Below, piece by piece: positions 47,101 to 61,500 of a DNA stretch of 64,000 nucleotides (the first letter of the stretch is position 1; each line of letters opens with the position of its first letter). The DNA is taken from NCBI GenBank assembly GCA_010094045.1, contig ML986747.1, positions 17,612 through 81,611 on the forward strand, in the 5' to 3' direction. The notes under the pieces are model-generated. The model had not been told where the DNA came from. It made no database searches and saw nothing but the letters and a program-made list of their open reading frames with translations. This DNA comes from Lojkania enalia (taxonomy: Eukaryota; Ascomycota; Dothideomycetes; Pleosporales). The position numbers and the translations under genes were made by a program.

Positions 47101-50100
47101 TATAAGACGAACCTATAAAGTTTAAGGCTTTATACTAGATTAGGTTAGGATTATATTCTACCCATTTTACACGGTATTTAAGGGTCTTATAATACAACTT
47201 ACTAGCTAGTATTTTCTTAACCTTCTACTCTTCTACCCTATTAATAGCGATAGCGGGTGGTTTTAGAGCTTCTTATCTAGATAAAGGGACCTAGGGGTCT
47301 TTATACAGCAGGTTTAGTACGAAGATATTATATATACTCGATCCTAGGGGTAACTATAAATAATACGAGTTTCTAACCTACTCTAGTACTTTAAAAGAGC
47401 CCTCCTATTAATTAGATAGCTTTTAGCTTGGTCTCTAGACCGTAAAGTTCTTAGTATTTAAGTAGACTATATTACTAATCTACAAATTAATCGATTACTA
47501 GTAATAGTTAATAATAGATTATATACGATTCTAAGCCTTCTTAATATTAGCCTTTACAGTTTCCTAGGCTGTATATATATGAGTTACTAGAGTTAAAGCG
47601 TTCTTATAATTTAATTTATCTATTACGGTAATAGGATTAATAGAATATTTCTAATCCTAACTCTAATAGAGCTTAGATCTATATAGGATCTAATATAGGG
47701 ACATTCTAATAGTTATATAGGGTAGAGTTACTTATACTCGGTCGATTATAGGTAATAGAGAACTCTAATTATTCTAGTAGAAGGATACGAAAGAGCGCAG
47801 TCTCTAATTAATATACTTATTTATAATCTCTATCTATCTATCAGTCTCTTTATAATAAGTAGTAGATAGTTTAATCTTTACGCCTAAAATATAGTAGAAT
47901 TTAGACTAGAAACTAAATATAAACTAAGGTCTTTAGTTTAAAATAATAGTTTTAGGCGTATAGCTAAAGCAGTATACCTATTAAATAAATAATTCGGCTA
48001 TTCCCCGTGCGTTAATTAAACGATAGTAGGGAATAGATACTACTTATTTAGACAGGCGATTAATTACTACTATAATCTAATTATATCTAGACTTATCTAT
48101 AGGAAAATTTTTAAAGTTAATATATAGGTACTATATTAGTTAATTTAGTATAGGAAGTAAGTAGATAAAACCTAGAGTTCGGGTTTATATTAGATAAGCT
48201 TTATAGTATAGGATGCAATTCCGTATATATCGTTTGTAAGTAGCCTCTATACTCTTCTAGTAGTACTTCTAGGATAGTAACTAATAGGTTTTAGTAGCGT
48301 TTAGGTGTGCGGAGGATACTTAGTTATAAGCTTCTTATATAAGTCGTATATAAAAGCCTAAATCTGATAAGATATATAAACAATTATTATAGAGGAGTAG
48401 TCTATTCTCTATCTAATACTTGTAGGATAAAAGTATATATTCCTACGCGAAGGAGGCTTAGTTTTCCTATAGTAATATATTGATTAACTCTAGAGAGTCT
48501 AGTAATATAACCTACTCCTAGCCTTGAATAATATTTAGTATAGCCGCTTAAATTATTATTTAGATAATATAGGACTAGGCTAATTCGGTATTAATTCGGG
48601 GGTAAAGTTAATACGGTCTAAGTAGGACTCTTAACTAGTTATTAGTTTAAGCTGCTTTTAAGTTTTCTATATCTTATTTATAATAACTAAGGATATCTAC
48701 TCTAGTATTATTTTTATCTAGAGTATATTTGATTTAGAACTAATACTAAGCTAATTCTTTAGTCTAATAAACTTAATAAGTATTAAGTACCTTTATAGTT
48801 ATAAAATATTCGAGTAAGCGATAATTAGTATATACTAGAGTTCTAGTAGCTACCGAAGTAAGTTCTACTCTCTATTACTTAAATATAGTAACAATTGCGA
48901 ATAGTTTCTTATTATAGATCTTCCAATTCAGTTCCGAACTGGATAGAACCTTATTATAGAATACTATAGGGTACTATTTTCCGTTAGAATGTTTCTATAA
49001 TAGTACTTCTACAACTACTCTATTAGAGGTATTAGTTTCAATTTTTATTTCTAATGTAGGGTTAAAGTAGTAGAGAATAGGTATACTTAACAGGGCTAAC
49101 TTTAATTTCTTAAAGGTAATATTACATTCTAAAGTCTATACGAAAAAGGTTGTAGAGTTCTATAGTACGATAATTAGCTTTATAATACGCGAGAATTCTA
49201 GTATAAACTATTGATAGAATCTAGTAAAACCTAAGAAGGATTTTACACCTATTATAATAGTAGATAGCTGCTAGTTATATAGTACTTCTACCTTCTCTAA
49301 ATTAACCTTAAGGCCTTTATTTAAGAGGATATAGCGAAGGTATTTAGTTTGGGTAACATAGAATTCGCTCTTCTTAATATTAACTTATAACCCTACTTAA
49401 CGTAATCTCTCAAGAACTTTCTTAACGTAGATAGTATATATCGCCTCGTCTTTAGAGTAGATAAGAATGTCGTCTAGGTAAGCGATATAGAAGTTATCTA
49501 AGTAGTCGATTAGTACGTCGTTTATATAGTGCTGGTAAGTTGCTAGACTATTATACAATCTAAAAGGTAGAACTTTATACTTATAGGTTCTATATTAAGT
49601 CTAAAAGGTAGTATATTCCTTAGAACTAGAGTCTATTCTAATTTTATTAAAGGCTACACGAATATTAAACTTAGTAAAAATTACTATCTTAGTAGATCTA
49701 GATAAGAGTTTATCTATATATAGTATCGAATATATATTTTTATAGGTAAGAGTATTAAGTTTATAATAATCTATATAGATATATAGGTTGCTATTAAGTT
49801 TATAGACGTAAAGGATTAGAGATATAAAAGAGTTTAGACTCTACTTAATATATCTATTCTATAGATTATCTATAATATACTTCTTAGTTGCTTCCAGCTC
49901 TTTAATATTCTACTTATATAACAGGCTGTAACTATTAGGGAGAGGTTCTATAAGAATAATCTTATAATTATAAGAATAGTATTTCGGTAATTAATAAGCC
50001 GCAGTTTTACTAAATATATCCTAATACTTATAGTATTTAGATAGCAATCGGAGATTTACTAGTACTTTATTTTCAGCCTCGTCTTCTAGCTCTAGGGCTT

Positions 50101-50930
50101 ATTTATCTTTAATCAGCCGCTTAATTTCGTATAGAGATATAGAGAAAAACTCGTTCTCTTTCCTCTTTATATTAAAGTAGAAAGTATTAGCTAAGATAAG
50201 AATAATAATAGGAGAATAGACTTTCTTTAGATTAGGTTTAGACTTTATTATATACAGGCGTATAAGAGTTCTAAGCTTATTTAGACTATAGGTTATAGAA
50301 GATTAATATAGTTTTAGCAGTCTTAGTAAACCTTTAATATAATAGATAGTTAGACTGTAAGACTACTAATACTAGTTCTTTTTCTATAGAGCGTCGCGTT
50401 GCTGGATATCTAGCTCTACCTCCTTATTATATACTAGCTAAATTAATTATATAAGAAGAGGAGGTAATAGATTATAAGTAGTAGGATACTTAGAGGGCTA
50501 TATAATCCGATTCTTATCCGTATCTAGCTAGAGTTGAAAGTAATATAACTATTTAATACTAATAATATAATCCTAAGTATCTAAGTCTATAATAATAAAT
50601 AGGTAGTTTTAGATAGTTCTTCTATTAATTCGTAGGTATAAGTAGATATACTAATTAACTAGGGTTTAGATTTGGTCCTAAAAACCTTTAACGGTGATTT
50701 TAAAGGGTAAGCGCTCTATTAATATATATAGGGCTTAGGAGAGTAATCTAGCTACTATAGAATTAAGGAATAAGAAGCCTTAGGCGCTAGTATTAACAAG
50801 AGCGTTTAGTTGTATACTAACGCCTTTTAAATATAGAATAGTAGGGATTTAGAAGTACTTTCCTCTAAATAAATATAATAAATCGATGTTTAATAAGTTA
50901 TATCTACTTAAGTCTAGAATAGAGAGTTTT
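47101..50930 (-). pseudogene. G2 pol (PR-RT-RNase H-IN-chromodomain)
   Basis: It is collinear with G3 pol in reverse. The RT box reads IAYLDDILIYSKDEA, with YLDD intact at 49469-49480. RNase H is at about 48700-49150 and includes SSELNWKIYNKKLFAI-like sequence near 48930. Integrase is at about 47600-48450. The chromodomain starts at about 47215 and ends KALNFIG(L/S)SY at 47101. Its tail (KLKAFYNKYLNYLKPLRALTK in family order) resumes at 41596-41530 beyond Gypsy-epsilon. The protease lies near 50600-50900. RIP stops are frequent outside the catalytic core. Confidence 0.82.
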
Positions 50931-52100
50931 TCTAGACGTTTCTATTTCCCACCTAAAAACTATTTAGATAGTACTTATTTACATCTAGAAACTTTTCTTC
51001 CTTAATCTTCTCTTATTTAACTTCTATCTCTTATACTTTAAAGACTGTATATTTGTTTATAAAGTATTTTAGTTTACTATAATTATAGTAATTACCTAGA
51101 GTCGTATACCTTTCAGGTATAAGAGTCTTATTAGATTATTAAGAAGCGATTATAGTAGAATAAGGTATTAATACTAGAGTAGATTAGGGTAGTATTAGAT
51201 TGTAAGTTACCTTAGATAAACTCTTAAAAGCCTTCTAATACTAATTTAAATTTATTTTAGCTGCAATCTATAAGCTAATAGTTTATTCTAGAAGGTTAGA
51301 AACACTTCTCCTTTCTATATTATAGGCTGTTAAGTAGGCGACTATAGTGTTAAAGAAGCTTTTCTATATAAACTTAAAGCTAAAGTTTAGTATCTTTAGA
51401 CTAGAGAGAATCTTATCCTATAGGTAGAAGAACTACTTAGATTAGGATACAGATCCTCTAATAGCTGTACTAATAAAGCGAGCTTTAAAAGTTGGGAATA
51501 CTTCTCTCTTATTTATCCTTAGGACTTAAAACGCCTATCGCGCTTCTATCTCTTTATTACTTATAATAAAATATAATTGTAGAAGCGAAATTATTTCTTT
51601 AGTATTCTTATACTAATACTAGTCTAATTTAGCTAGGTATTTTAGTTCTAGATACCCTTTTACAGTACTAGAGGTGTATCCCTATACTAATACTATATAT
51701 ATATGCTCTATCCGATAGTAATCTATATTAATCTCAAGTTGGTCTAAGATTAAGGCTTACTATTATTTAAATATAGGTTTGCTGCTATCTATAAAGCTTT
51801 CGATTTTAGGCGTACGTTTAGTAAAGTAGGCTTAAGGGGGCTTAAGGGTAGCTGAGAAATTTCTTACTAGGGGAGTTATAAAAGTTTCTTAATATATTAT
51901 TAGTTCTAATTCGGTGGTTTATAGAGGTTAATTAGAACTAATAGTTCTCTATTATATTAAGCATGCGATCTCCTCCTATAAAATTGCAATTTATTCCTTA
52001 AGAGTTAATTTACTCTAATTTCCCTCCAAATTAGATAGATTCTTTATTATAGGCCTTATAGAGAGGGGTCTACCTGTTATAGGGCCCCCTATAAGAGGTA
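50930..52100 (-). pseudogene. G2 gag with degraded zinc knuckle
   Basis: It is the reverse of G3 gag (57430-58560). The zinc-knuckle region (YNYSKL-YF-NKY) is near 51045-51100. The capsid part is at about 51250-51750. The leader between gag and the 5' LTR (52100-52506) has no readable frame. Confidence 0.75.
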
Positions 52101-52506
52101 ATAGTTGTTCTATATATATAGATAGAAGTTTACTCTTACTATAACTTACGCGTATATTAGTTCTAGTATAAGAATTAGAAGGTAAATTATAGTTAGATAT
52201 CGGCAGTTACCTCCGATTCTAATAAGTTATTAGTAGTCTCTAAGTTTTTACCTAGGTGTACTCTACGCGGCTTTTCTAAAGGCAATCTTAATTATAGGGG
52301 ATAGGAAGTTCTAAACCTAAAAGCTTTAGTTAATAGAAGGTCTCTAAGATCCTATCTAGATAACTAAATAATTTAATATAATAGTATATAAGTATTATAA
52401 TCTAAACTAAATCGGGTATATTTTAGACTTAAACGTATTTAAATAAATAATCGATACGATATTATTAAAGAGGCTATTACTAGTAGTATAGAATTCTTCT
52501 ATATAA

Positions 52507-52784
52507 TATAATAGTATAGGTAAGATAATAGATCCGAATATAGTATAAATCTACTTAGAGGTATATAGAAGTACGTAGGGATTAGGAACCTAGAAATTCT
52601 ATTAACACTTATAGGCCTTGTACGAAACGATATAGAAGAACTACTAAGCTACTTATAAGGGAGTATACAACTATATACAGAAGGGAAAAGGGGTAAAACT
52701 GGGGGTAGAATAAGATAAGCGAAAAGCTTTGGGATAAGGTTGTATATAAAGCTTTTCGTAGAACGATTTCTTTGTATCGTTATA
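52507..52784 (-). repeat. G2 5' LTR (278 bp, long form)
   Basis: It pairs with 40081-40358. ATAGA follows directly, and G1 gag resumes. Confidence 0.9.
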
Positions 52785-52789
52785 ATAGA

Positions 52790-55277
52790 TAATAAAGAGA
52801 TAGAAATATAATAGGTGTTTTAAGTCCTAAAGATAAATAAGGGAGAAGTATTCCTAACTTTTAAAACTTACTTTATTAATATAACTATTAGGGGATCCGT
52901 ATTCTAATTTAAATAGTTCTTCTACCTATAGAATAAGATTCTCTCTAGTTTAAAGATACTAAACTTTAGCTTTAAGCTTATATAGAAAGGCTTTTTTAAT
53001 ACTATAGTCGCCTACTTAATAGTTTATAATATAGAAAGGAGAAGTATTTCTAACCTTCTAGAATAAACTATTAGTCTATAAGTTATAGCTAAAATAAATT
53101 TAGATTAGTACTAGAAGGTTTCTAAGAGTTTATCTAAAGTAACCTATAATCTAATATTACTCTAATCTACTCTAGTATTAATACTTTATTCTACTATAAT
53201 CGCTTTCTAATAATTTAGTAAGACTCTCGTATCTAAAAGATATACAACTCTAGATAATTACTATAATTATAGTAAACTAGGATACTTTATAAATAAATAT
53301 ATAGTTTTTAGAGTATAAAAGATAGAAGTTAAATAAGAGAAAATTAAGAAAGAAGAGTTTCTAGATATAAATAAGTACTACCTAGATAGTTTTTAGGTAG
53401 GAAATAGAGATACCTAAGAAAACTTTCTATTCTAAATTTAAGTAAGTATAATTTATTAAATTTTAATTTATTATATTTATTTAGAGGAAAGTACTTTTAA
53501 ATTCCTACTATTCTATATTTAAAAGATATTAGTATATAACTAAACGCTTTTATTAATACTAGAACCTAAAGCTTTATATTTCTTAATTTTATAGTAGCTA
53601 GATCGCTTTTCTAAGTTCTATATATATTAATTTAGTATTTACTCTTTAAAATTACTATTAAAGGTTTTTAGGACTAAATTTAAACCTTAGTTAATTATTA
53701 TATCTACTTATATCTATAAATTAATAGAAGAACAATTTAAAACTATCTTTTTACTATTATAGATTTAGGTACTTAGGATTATATTATTAGTATTAAATAG
53801 TTATATTATTTTTAACTCTAGCTAGATATAGATAAGAATTAGATTCTATAGCCCTCTAAGTATCCTACTACTTATAATTCTTTACCTTCTCTTCTTATAT
53901 AATTAACTTAGCTAGTATACGATAAGGAAGTAGAGCTAGATATCCAGCAATATAATACTCTATAAAAAAAGGATTAGTATTAGTAGTTCTATAATCTAAC
54001 TATTTATTATATTAAAGGTCTATTTAAACTACTAAAACTATATTAATCTCTTATAACCTATAATTTAAATAAGTTTAGAGCTTTTATACGCTTATATATA
54101 ATAAAGTCTAAATCTAATCTAAAGAAAACCCGTTCTCCTATTATTACTCTTATTATAGCTAATACTTTTTACTTTAATATAAAGAGAAAAGAGAACGAGT
54201 TTTTCTCTATATCTTTATATAAAATTAAGTAGCTGATTAAAGATAGATAAGCCTTAGAGTTAGAAGATAAAGCTGAAAATAAAGTACTAGTAAATCTCTA
54301 ATTATTATCTAAATACTATAAGTACTAGAATATATTTAGTAAAACTATAGCTTATTAATTACTAGAATACTACTCTTATAATTATAAGATTGTCCTTATA
54401 AAACTCTTCTCTAATAGTTATAGCCTGTTATATAAGTAGAATATTAAGAAGCTAGAGGTAACTAAAAAGTATATTATAGATAATCTATAGAATAGGTATA
54501 TTAAGTAGAGTTAGAGCTCTTTTATATTTCTAATCCTTTATATCTATAAACCTAATAGCGATCTATATATTTATATAGATTATTATAAACTTAATACTCT
54601 TACCTATAAAAATATATATTTAATACTATATATAGATAAACTTCTATCTAAACTTATTAAAGTAGCGATTTTTACTAAGTTTAATATTTATATAGCCTTT
54701 AATAAGATTAGAATAGACCCTAATTTTAAGGAATATACTACCTTTTAGACTTAATATAGAACCTATAAGTATAAAGTTCTATCTTTTAGATTATATAATA
54801 GTCTAGTAATTTACTAGTACTATATAAATAACGTACTAATTAACTATCTAAATAACTTTAATATTACTTATCTAGATAATATTTTTATCTACTCTAAAGA
54901 TAAGGTAATATATACTATTTATATTAAGAAAGTTCTTAAGAGATTATATTAAGTAGGGTTATAAGTTAATATTAAGAAGAGCGAATTCTATATTACCCGA
55001 ACTAAATATATTAGATTATTCTCTTAAATAAAAGCTTTAAGGTTAACTTAGAAAAGGTAGAAATACTATACAACTAGCAGCTATCTACTATTATAATAGG
55101 TGTAAAATCCTTCTTAGGTTTTACTAGATTTTATTAATAGTTTATACTAGAATTTTTATATATTATAAAGCTAATTATTATACTATAAAGCTTTATAACC
55201 TCTTTTATATAGATTTTAGAATATAATATTATTTTTAAGAAATTAAAGTTAGTTCTATTAAATATAATATATTCTAC
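52790..55277 (+). pseudogene. G1 gag second part and pol up to RNase H start
   Basis: It is collinear with G3 57858-60350. The zinc knuckle (NYYNYSKLGYFINKY) is near 53255-53305. Protease is at about 53530-53880. RT includes LYIYIDYYKLNTL (about 54566-54605) and ITYLDNIFIYS (about 54863-54895; active-site Asp changed). The frame reaches the beginning of RNase H and stops at the pogo-E insertion. Confidence 0.8.
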
Positions 55278-55279
55278 TA

Positions 55280-56649
55280 TCAAAGCGGCTAAACTATCGA
55301 AGCAGCTACTTTTTCTTAGCATAACAAATACTATATATAAAAAGTTAATTTACTTAATACTAATAAAAGATTCTATATATAATATACTTTTATCTAATTT
55401 AGAATTTTCTCTACTATCCTTTTAGCACGTATAAGTATTATATCTAGTCTTACTATAGTTACTATAGTAGCGTTAAGCTAGTTGAGCCCTTTCTTAAGTA
55501 TTAGTACTACGAGTCTTCTTAAAGAGCTGAGAGCCTATAGATGCTTTAGCAGCTATATATAAAGATCCCTTACTATATAATACTATACTATTATACTAAA
55601 TATACTTTCTTTTATATATTTTATACTTAGTTACTTTTTCTAATTACTTTTTAAGTTTAGAGTTATAAGTTAAAAGAAGTATATTCTAATATAGTATTAA
55701 CTTAGTACCTTTTATAAGCTGTAAGAATCCTTCTTATATCTCTTTTAGTAATTATATAAAGGACTTTTATATAAGTATTAATTGTAACCTTAATTTATAT
55801 ATATTACTTAGAGTTTTAAACTACTAGAAATCTTCTTATAAAAGTAGTTCTAGTAGAATACGCAGTTATATATTAAGATAATCTAATATAACCTACGCGT
55901 TTAGAGGAATAATTCCTATTACTTTAAAGGCTTTTTAATAGTTCTTATATATAAATATATTAAAAAATACATCTTTAAAGGCTGGAAGGAAGCTTTTTTT
56001 ATTAATATAGTAGACGTATTAGTACGCTAAGTTTTATATATATTATAAGTACTTTAGCTTTAATAGTAAGAAGTAAACTATATTAAGAAGCTGAAGTATA
56101 TATAATAAATAAGAAGATATATAAAGTATTAGAATTTTTTGTATAAGGTAGTAATTTTTAAATTCTTAGTTAAGGTAGTTTTTATAGCTATTTAAGATAA
56201 GTAGCCCATATAATTCTATCTAATATATCTTTATATACTTATTAAAGTACTTTAGCTACTTAAGACTAAATATATTATTTGTCCAGCTGTTCTTAGAGAC
56301 TGAAATTTTCTAATTATATAGTATAACTACTTCTTTATACTATATAGAAATATAAACGTATTCTTTATAAGTAATAAATAGTAGAGTTGTATATATAGTA
56401 GTATAGATACTTTAAATAACTATAATCTACTTACAATTACCTAGCTATATAAGAGTAGGCCTTATATAATATTCTAAACCTATAACAACCTTTATAGTAC
56501 TAATAATATTTACCTAAAAGTCTATTTTATTAAAGTTATAGATATTATTATTATATATACTATATTTTGCAATTATATCCTATATAAGCTTAAACTACGT
56601 ATTAATAACTTCTAGATTCTCTTATTTTATTTTTTAGCAATCCTTTACT
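55280..56649 (-). mobile_element. Pogo-E, left part: divergent pogo-like DNA transposon inserted in G1
   Basis: It starts TCAAAGCGGC right after a TA (55278-55279) in the G1 RNase H region; the uninterrupted sequence is at about 60340-60365 in G3. The terminal sequence differs from pogo-A to -D, so this is another family. On the minus strand the transposase is collinear with the other pogo copies: the stretch at about 56330-56460, ACTATATAGAAATA and ATAACTATAATCTACTTACA, matches 24840-24960 in pogo-A. It is split by G3 at 56650-56654 and continues at 63811. Confidence 0.7.
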
Positions 56650-56654
56650 TAATT

Positions 56655-56914
56655 TGTAACAATGCAAAGAAATCGTTCTATAAAAAGCTTCATCTTTTCG
56701 CTTATCTTATTCTACCCCTAGTTCTACCCCTTTTCCTATCCGTATATAGTTGTATACTCCCTTATAAGTAGCTTAATAGTTTTTCTATATCCTTTTATAT
56801 AAGGCCTATAGGTGTTAATAGAATTCTTAGGTCCCTGAACCTCTATATACTTCTATATACCTCTAAGTAGATTTATACTATATTTAGACCTATTATCTTA
56901 CCTACGCCGTTATA
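56655..56914 (+). repeat. G3 5' LTR (260 bp, short form)
   Basis: It keeps the unmutated TGTAAC start. Differences from 63547-63806 are all C/T or G/A by eye. Confidence 0.92.
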
Positions 56915-57430
56915 TTATATAGAAAAACTTAATACTACTAGTAACAGCCTCTTTAATAATATCGCATCGATTATTTATTTAACTATATCTAAGTCTAAGA
57001 TATACCCGATTTAGTTTAGATTATAATACTTATATACCGTTATATTAAATTATTTAGTTACCTAGATAGAATCTTAGAGACTTTCTATTAACCGAAGTCT
57101 TTAGGTTTAGAACTTCCTATCCCCTACAATTAGAATTACTTTTAAAAAAGCTGTATAGAGTACGTCTAGGTAAAAACTCAGAGACTACTAATAATCTATT
57201 AGAATTAGAGGCAACTGCTAATATCTAACTATAATTTACCTTCTAATTTCTATGCTAGAACCGATATACGTATAAGTTGTAATAAAAGTAAGCTTCCGTC
57301 TACGCGTGTAGAACAACCGTTACCTCTTATAAGGGGCTCTATAATAGGCGGACCCCTCTCTATAGGGCTTATAATAAAGAACCTATCTAATTTAGAGGAA
57401 AATTAGAGTAAACTAACCTTTAAAAAATAA
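56915..57430 (+). other. G3 leader
   Basis: No frame is visible. It is shared with the G1 and G2 leaders. The segment CCTCTTATAAGGGGCTCT near 57330-57347 and the repeated CTCTATAGGGCTTATA word are conserved in all three copies. The pogo-D site of G1 corresponds to about 57250. Confidence 0.6.
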
Positions 57431-58560
57431 ATTATAATTTTATAAGAGAAGATTGTATACTTAATATAATAGAGAACTATTAGTTCTAATTAACCTCTAT
57501 AAACTACCGAATTAGAACTAATAATATACTAAGAAACTTTTACGACTCCCCTAGTAAAAAACCTCTTAACTACCCCTAAATCCCTTTAAGCCTACCTTAT
57601 TAAATATACGCCTAAGATTAAAAGCTTTATAGATAGTAGTAAACCTATATTTAAATAATAGCGAGCCTTAATCCTAGACTAACTTAAGATTAATATAGAT
57701 TACTATCCGATAGAGTATATACATATAGTATTAGTATAGGGATATACCTCTAGTACTGTAAAAGGGTATTTAGAGCTAAAATACTTAGCTAAATTAGACT
57801 AGTATTAGTTTAAAAATACTAAAGAAATAATTTTACTTCTACAATTATATTTTATTATAGGTAATAAAGAGATAGAGGTATAACAGGCGTTTTAGGTCCT
57901 AAAGATAAATAAGGGAGAAGTATTTTCAACTTTTAAAGCTCGCTTTATTAGTACAGCTATTAAAGGATCTGTATCCCAATCTAAGTAGTTCTTCTACTTA
58001 TAGGATAAGATTCTCCCCAGCCTAAAGATACTAAACCTTAGCTTTAAGCTTATATAGAAAGGTTTCTTTAATACTATAGTCGCCTACTTAAGAGCCTATA
58101 ATATAGAAAGGAGGAGCGTTCCTAGCCTTCTAAAACGAACTACTAGCCTATAGGTTGCAGCTAAAATAAATTCGGATTAGTACTAGAAGGTTTTTAAGAG
58201 TTTATCTAAGGTAACCTACAATCTAATACTACCCCAATCTACTCTAATATTAACACCTCGTTCTACTATAATCGCTTCCTAATAACCTAGTAAAACTCCT
58301 ACACTTAATAAGTATACAACCCTAGGTAATTACTATAATTATAGTAAACTAGGATACTTTACGAATAAATATATAGTCTTTAAAGTATAAGAGATAGAAG
58401 TTAAATAAGAGGAGATTAAAGAAGAAGAGTTTCTAGACGTAAACGAGTACTACCTAGATAGTTCTCGGGTGGAAAATAGAAACGCCTAGGAAAACTCTCT
58501 ATCTTAGGCTTAAGTAAGTACAATTTATTAAATATTAATTTGTTGTATTTATTTAGAAGA
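57430..58560 (+). pseudogene. G3 gag
   Basis: The capsid part shows YTSSTVKGYLELKYLAKLDQYQ-type sequence (about 57740-57810), IILLLQLYFI (about 57830), INKGEVFSTFKARF (about 57905-57950) and a QDKILPSLKILNLSFKLIQKG stretch (about 58000-58060). The zinc knuckle reads YNYSKLGYFTNKYIV at about 58330-58380 (family CYNCGK.GHFA..C), with the metal ligands mutated. Stops are TAA/TAG. Confidence 0.78.
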
Positions 58561-58589
58561 AAGTACTTCTAAATTCCTACTATTCTATA

Positions 58590-61500
58590 TTTAAAAGGCG
58601 TTAGTATATAACTAAACGCCTTTATTAATACTAGTACTTAAAGCTTCTTATTTCTTAATTCTATAGTAGCTAGATTACTCTTCTAAGCTCTATATATATT
58701 AATATAGTATTTACCCTTTAAAATTACCGTTAAAAGTTTTTAGGACTAAATCTAAACCCTAGTTAATTAGTATATCTACTTATACCTGCGAATTAATAGA
58801 AGAACTATCTAAAACTACCTATTTATTATTATAGACCTAGATACTTAAGATTATATTATTAGTATTAAATAGTTATATTATTTTCAACTCTAGCTAGATA
58901 TAGATAAGAATTAAATTATATAGCCCTCTAAATATTCTACTACTTATAATTCTTTACCTCTTCTTATATAATTAACTTAGCTAGTATACGATAAGGAGGT
59001 AGAGCTAGATATCTAATAACACAACGCTCTATAAGAAAAAGACTAGTATTAGTAGTCCTGTAGTCCGACTATCTATTATATTAAAGATCTACTAAGACTA
59101 TTAAAACTATATTAGTCTCTTATAACTTATAGTCTAAATAAGTTTAGAGCTCCTGCACGCCTATATATAATAAAGTCTAAACCCGATCTAAAGAAAGTTT
59201 ATTCTTCTATTATTACTCTTATCTCAGCTAATACTTTCTACTTTAATATAAAGAGGAAAGAGAACGAGTTTTTCTCTACGTCTCTATACAAAATCGAACG
59301 GCTGATTAAAGATAAATAAGCTCTAGAGCTGGAAGACGAGGCTAAAAATAAAGTACTAGTAAATCTCCGATTACTATCTAAATACTATAGATATTAGGAT
59401 ATATTTAGTAAAACTACAGCTTATTAATTACTAGAATACCGCCCTTACGATTATAAGATTATTCTTATAGAACTCCTCCTTAATAGTTACAGCCCGTTGT
59501 ATAAGTAGAACGTTAAAGAGCTAGAGGTAACTAAAAAGTATATTATAGATAATCTATAGTATAGGTATATTAAGTAGAGTCAAAACCCCTTTATATCTCT
59601 AATCCTTTACGTCTATAAACCTAATAGCAACCTATATATCTATATAGATTATTATAAACTTAATACTCTTACCTATAAGAACGTATATCCGATACTATAT
59701 ATAGATAAACTTCTATCTAGACCTACTAAGGTAGTAATCTTTACTAAGTTTAATATTCGCGCGGCCTTTAATAAGATTAGAATAGACCTTAGTTCTAAAG
59801 TATATACTACCTTTTAGACTTAATATAGAATCTATAAGTATAAAGTTCTACCTTTTAGATTATATAACGGCCTAGTAACTTACTAGTACTATATAAACGA
59901 CGTACTAATCGACTACCTAGATAACTTCTATATTACTTACCTAGACGATATTCTTATCTACTTAGAAGACGAGGTAATATATACTATCTATGTTAAGAAA
60001 GTTTTTAAGAGATTACGTTAAGTAGGGTTATAAGTTAATATTAAGAAGAGCGAATTCTATATTACCTAAACTAAATACTTTAGCTATATTCTATTAAATA
60101 AAGGCCTTAAGGTTAATCTAGAGAAGGTAGAAGTATTATATAACTAGTAGCTACCTACTACTATAATAGGTGTGAAATCCTTCTTAGGTTTTACTAGATT
60201 CTATTAACAGTTTATATCGGAATTCTTACGTATTATAAAGCTAATTATCGTACTATAGAGCCCTATAACCCCTTTCGTATAGACTTTAAAATATAATATT
60301 ACCTTTAAGAAATTAAAGTTAGCCCTATTAAGTATATCTATACTCTACTACTTTCACCCTACATTAGAAATAAAAATGGAAACTAATACCTCTAATAAAA
60401 TAGTTATAGGAGTATTATTACAGAAATATCCTAATAGAAAATAGTATCCTATAGTATTCTATAGTAAGGTTCTATCTAGTTCGGAACTGAACTAAAAGAT
60501 CTACGATAAGAAATTATTCGCAATTATTACTACGTTTAAGTAATAGAGGGTAGAACTTACTTCTATAACTACTAGAACTCTAGTATATACTAATTATTAC
60601 TTACTTAAATATTTTATAACTATAAAGGTACTTAATACTTATTAAGTTTATTAGACTGAGGAATTAGCTTAGTATTAGTTCTAAATCGAGTATACCCTAA
60701 ATAAGAATAATACTAGAACTAATATCCTTAGTTATTATAAATAAGATGTAGAAAACTTAAAAGCGGCTTAAACTAATAACTAGTTAAGAGTCCTACTTAG
60801 ACCGTATTAATTTTACACCCAAATTAATACCGAATTAGTCTAGTCCTATATTACTTAAATAATAACTTAAGTAGCTATACTAAATACTATTAAAGGCTAG
60901 GAGTAGATTATATTGCTAGACTCTCTAGAGTTAATCAACGTATTACTATAAGAAAACTAAGCCTCCTTTACGTAGAAACGTATACTTCTATTCTATAAGT
61001 ATTAGATAGAGAATAGACTACTCCTCTATAATAATCGCTTATATATCCTATTAGATTTAGGCCTTTATATACGACTTATACGAGAGGCTTATAACTAAGT
61101 ATCCTCTATATACCTAAGCGCTACTAAAACCTATTAGTTACTATCTTAAAAGTACTATTAGAAGAGTATAGAGGCTACTTGTAAACGATATATATAGAAT
61201 TATATTCTATACTATAAAGCTTATCTAATATAAACCTAAACTCTAGGTTTTATCTACCTACTTCTTATATTAAATCGACTAATATAGTACCTATATATTA
61301 ACTTTAAGAATTTTCTTATAGATAAGTCCGGATATAATTAGATTATAGTAGTAATCGATCGCCTGTCTAAATAAGCTATATCTATTCTCTACCATCGTAT
61401 AATTAACGTATAGGGAATAGCTGAATTGTTTATTTAATAGGTATACCGCTTTAGCTATACACCCGAAACTATTATTTCAGACTGAGGATCTTAGTTTATA

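Larger units (their letters stand above)
40081..52784 (-). mobile_element. Gypsy-delta copy G2, inserted in G1 gag in opposite orientation
   Basis: LTRs of 278 bp (40081-40358 and 52507-52784) start TATAATAGTATAGG and end in TTATTATA or TCGTTATA. The target duplication ATAGA is perfect at 40076-40080 and 52785-52789, and the G1 gag frame rejoins across it. G2 reads on the minus strand and contains all domains. Its chromodomain is split by Gypsy-epsilon. G1 and G2 are the same family head to head, so they form a multi-kilobase inverted repeat. Confidence 0.92.
36981..55279 (+). mobile_element. Gypsy-delta copy G1: chromodomain-type Ty3/gypsy element, split and cut short
   Basis: The 5' LTR is followed by leader, gag and pol up to the end of reverse transcriptase and the start of RNase H. 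G1 is interrupted by pogo-D (37600-39471) and G2 (40081-52784). It stops at 55279, where pogo-E is inserted at a TA. RNase H, integrase and 3' LTR would lie beyond the window if they exist. The collinear full copy is G3 (56655-63806). G1 is more mutated than G3; its RT box is YLDN where G3 keeps YLDD. Confidence 0.85.

Noticed and set aside
55134..55322. Open frame of 62 codons on the minus strand
   Set aside because: It crosses the junction between G1 and pogo-E and is low-complexity Ile/Tyr/Asn sequence.
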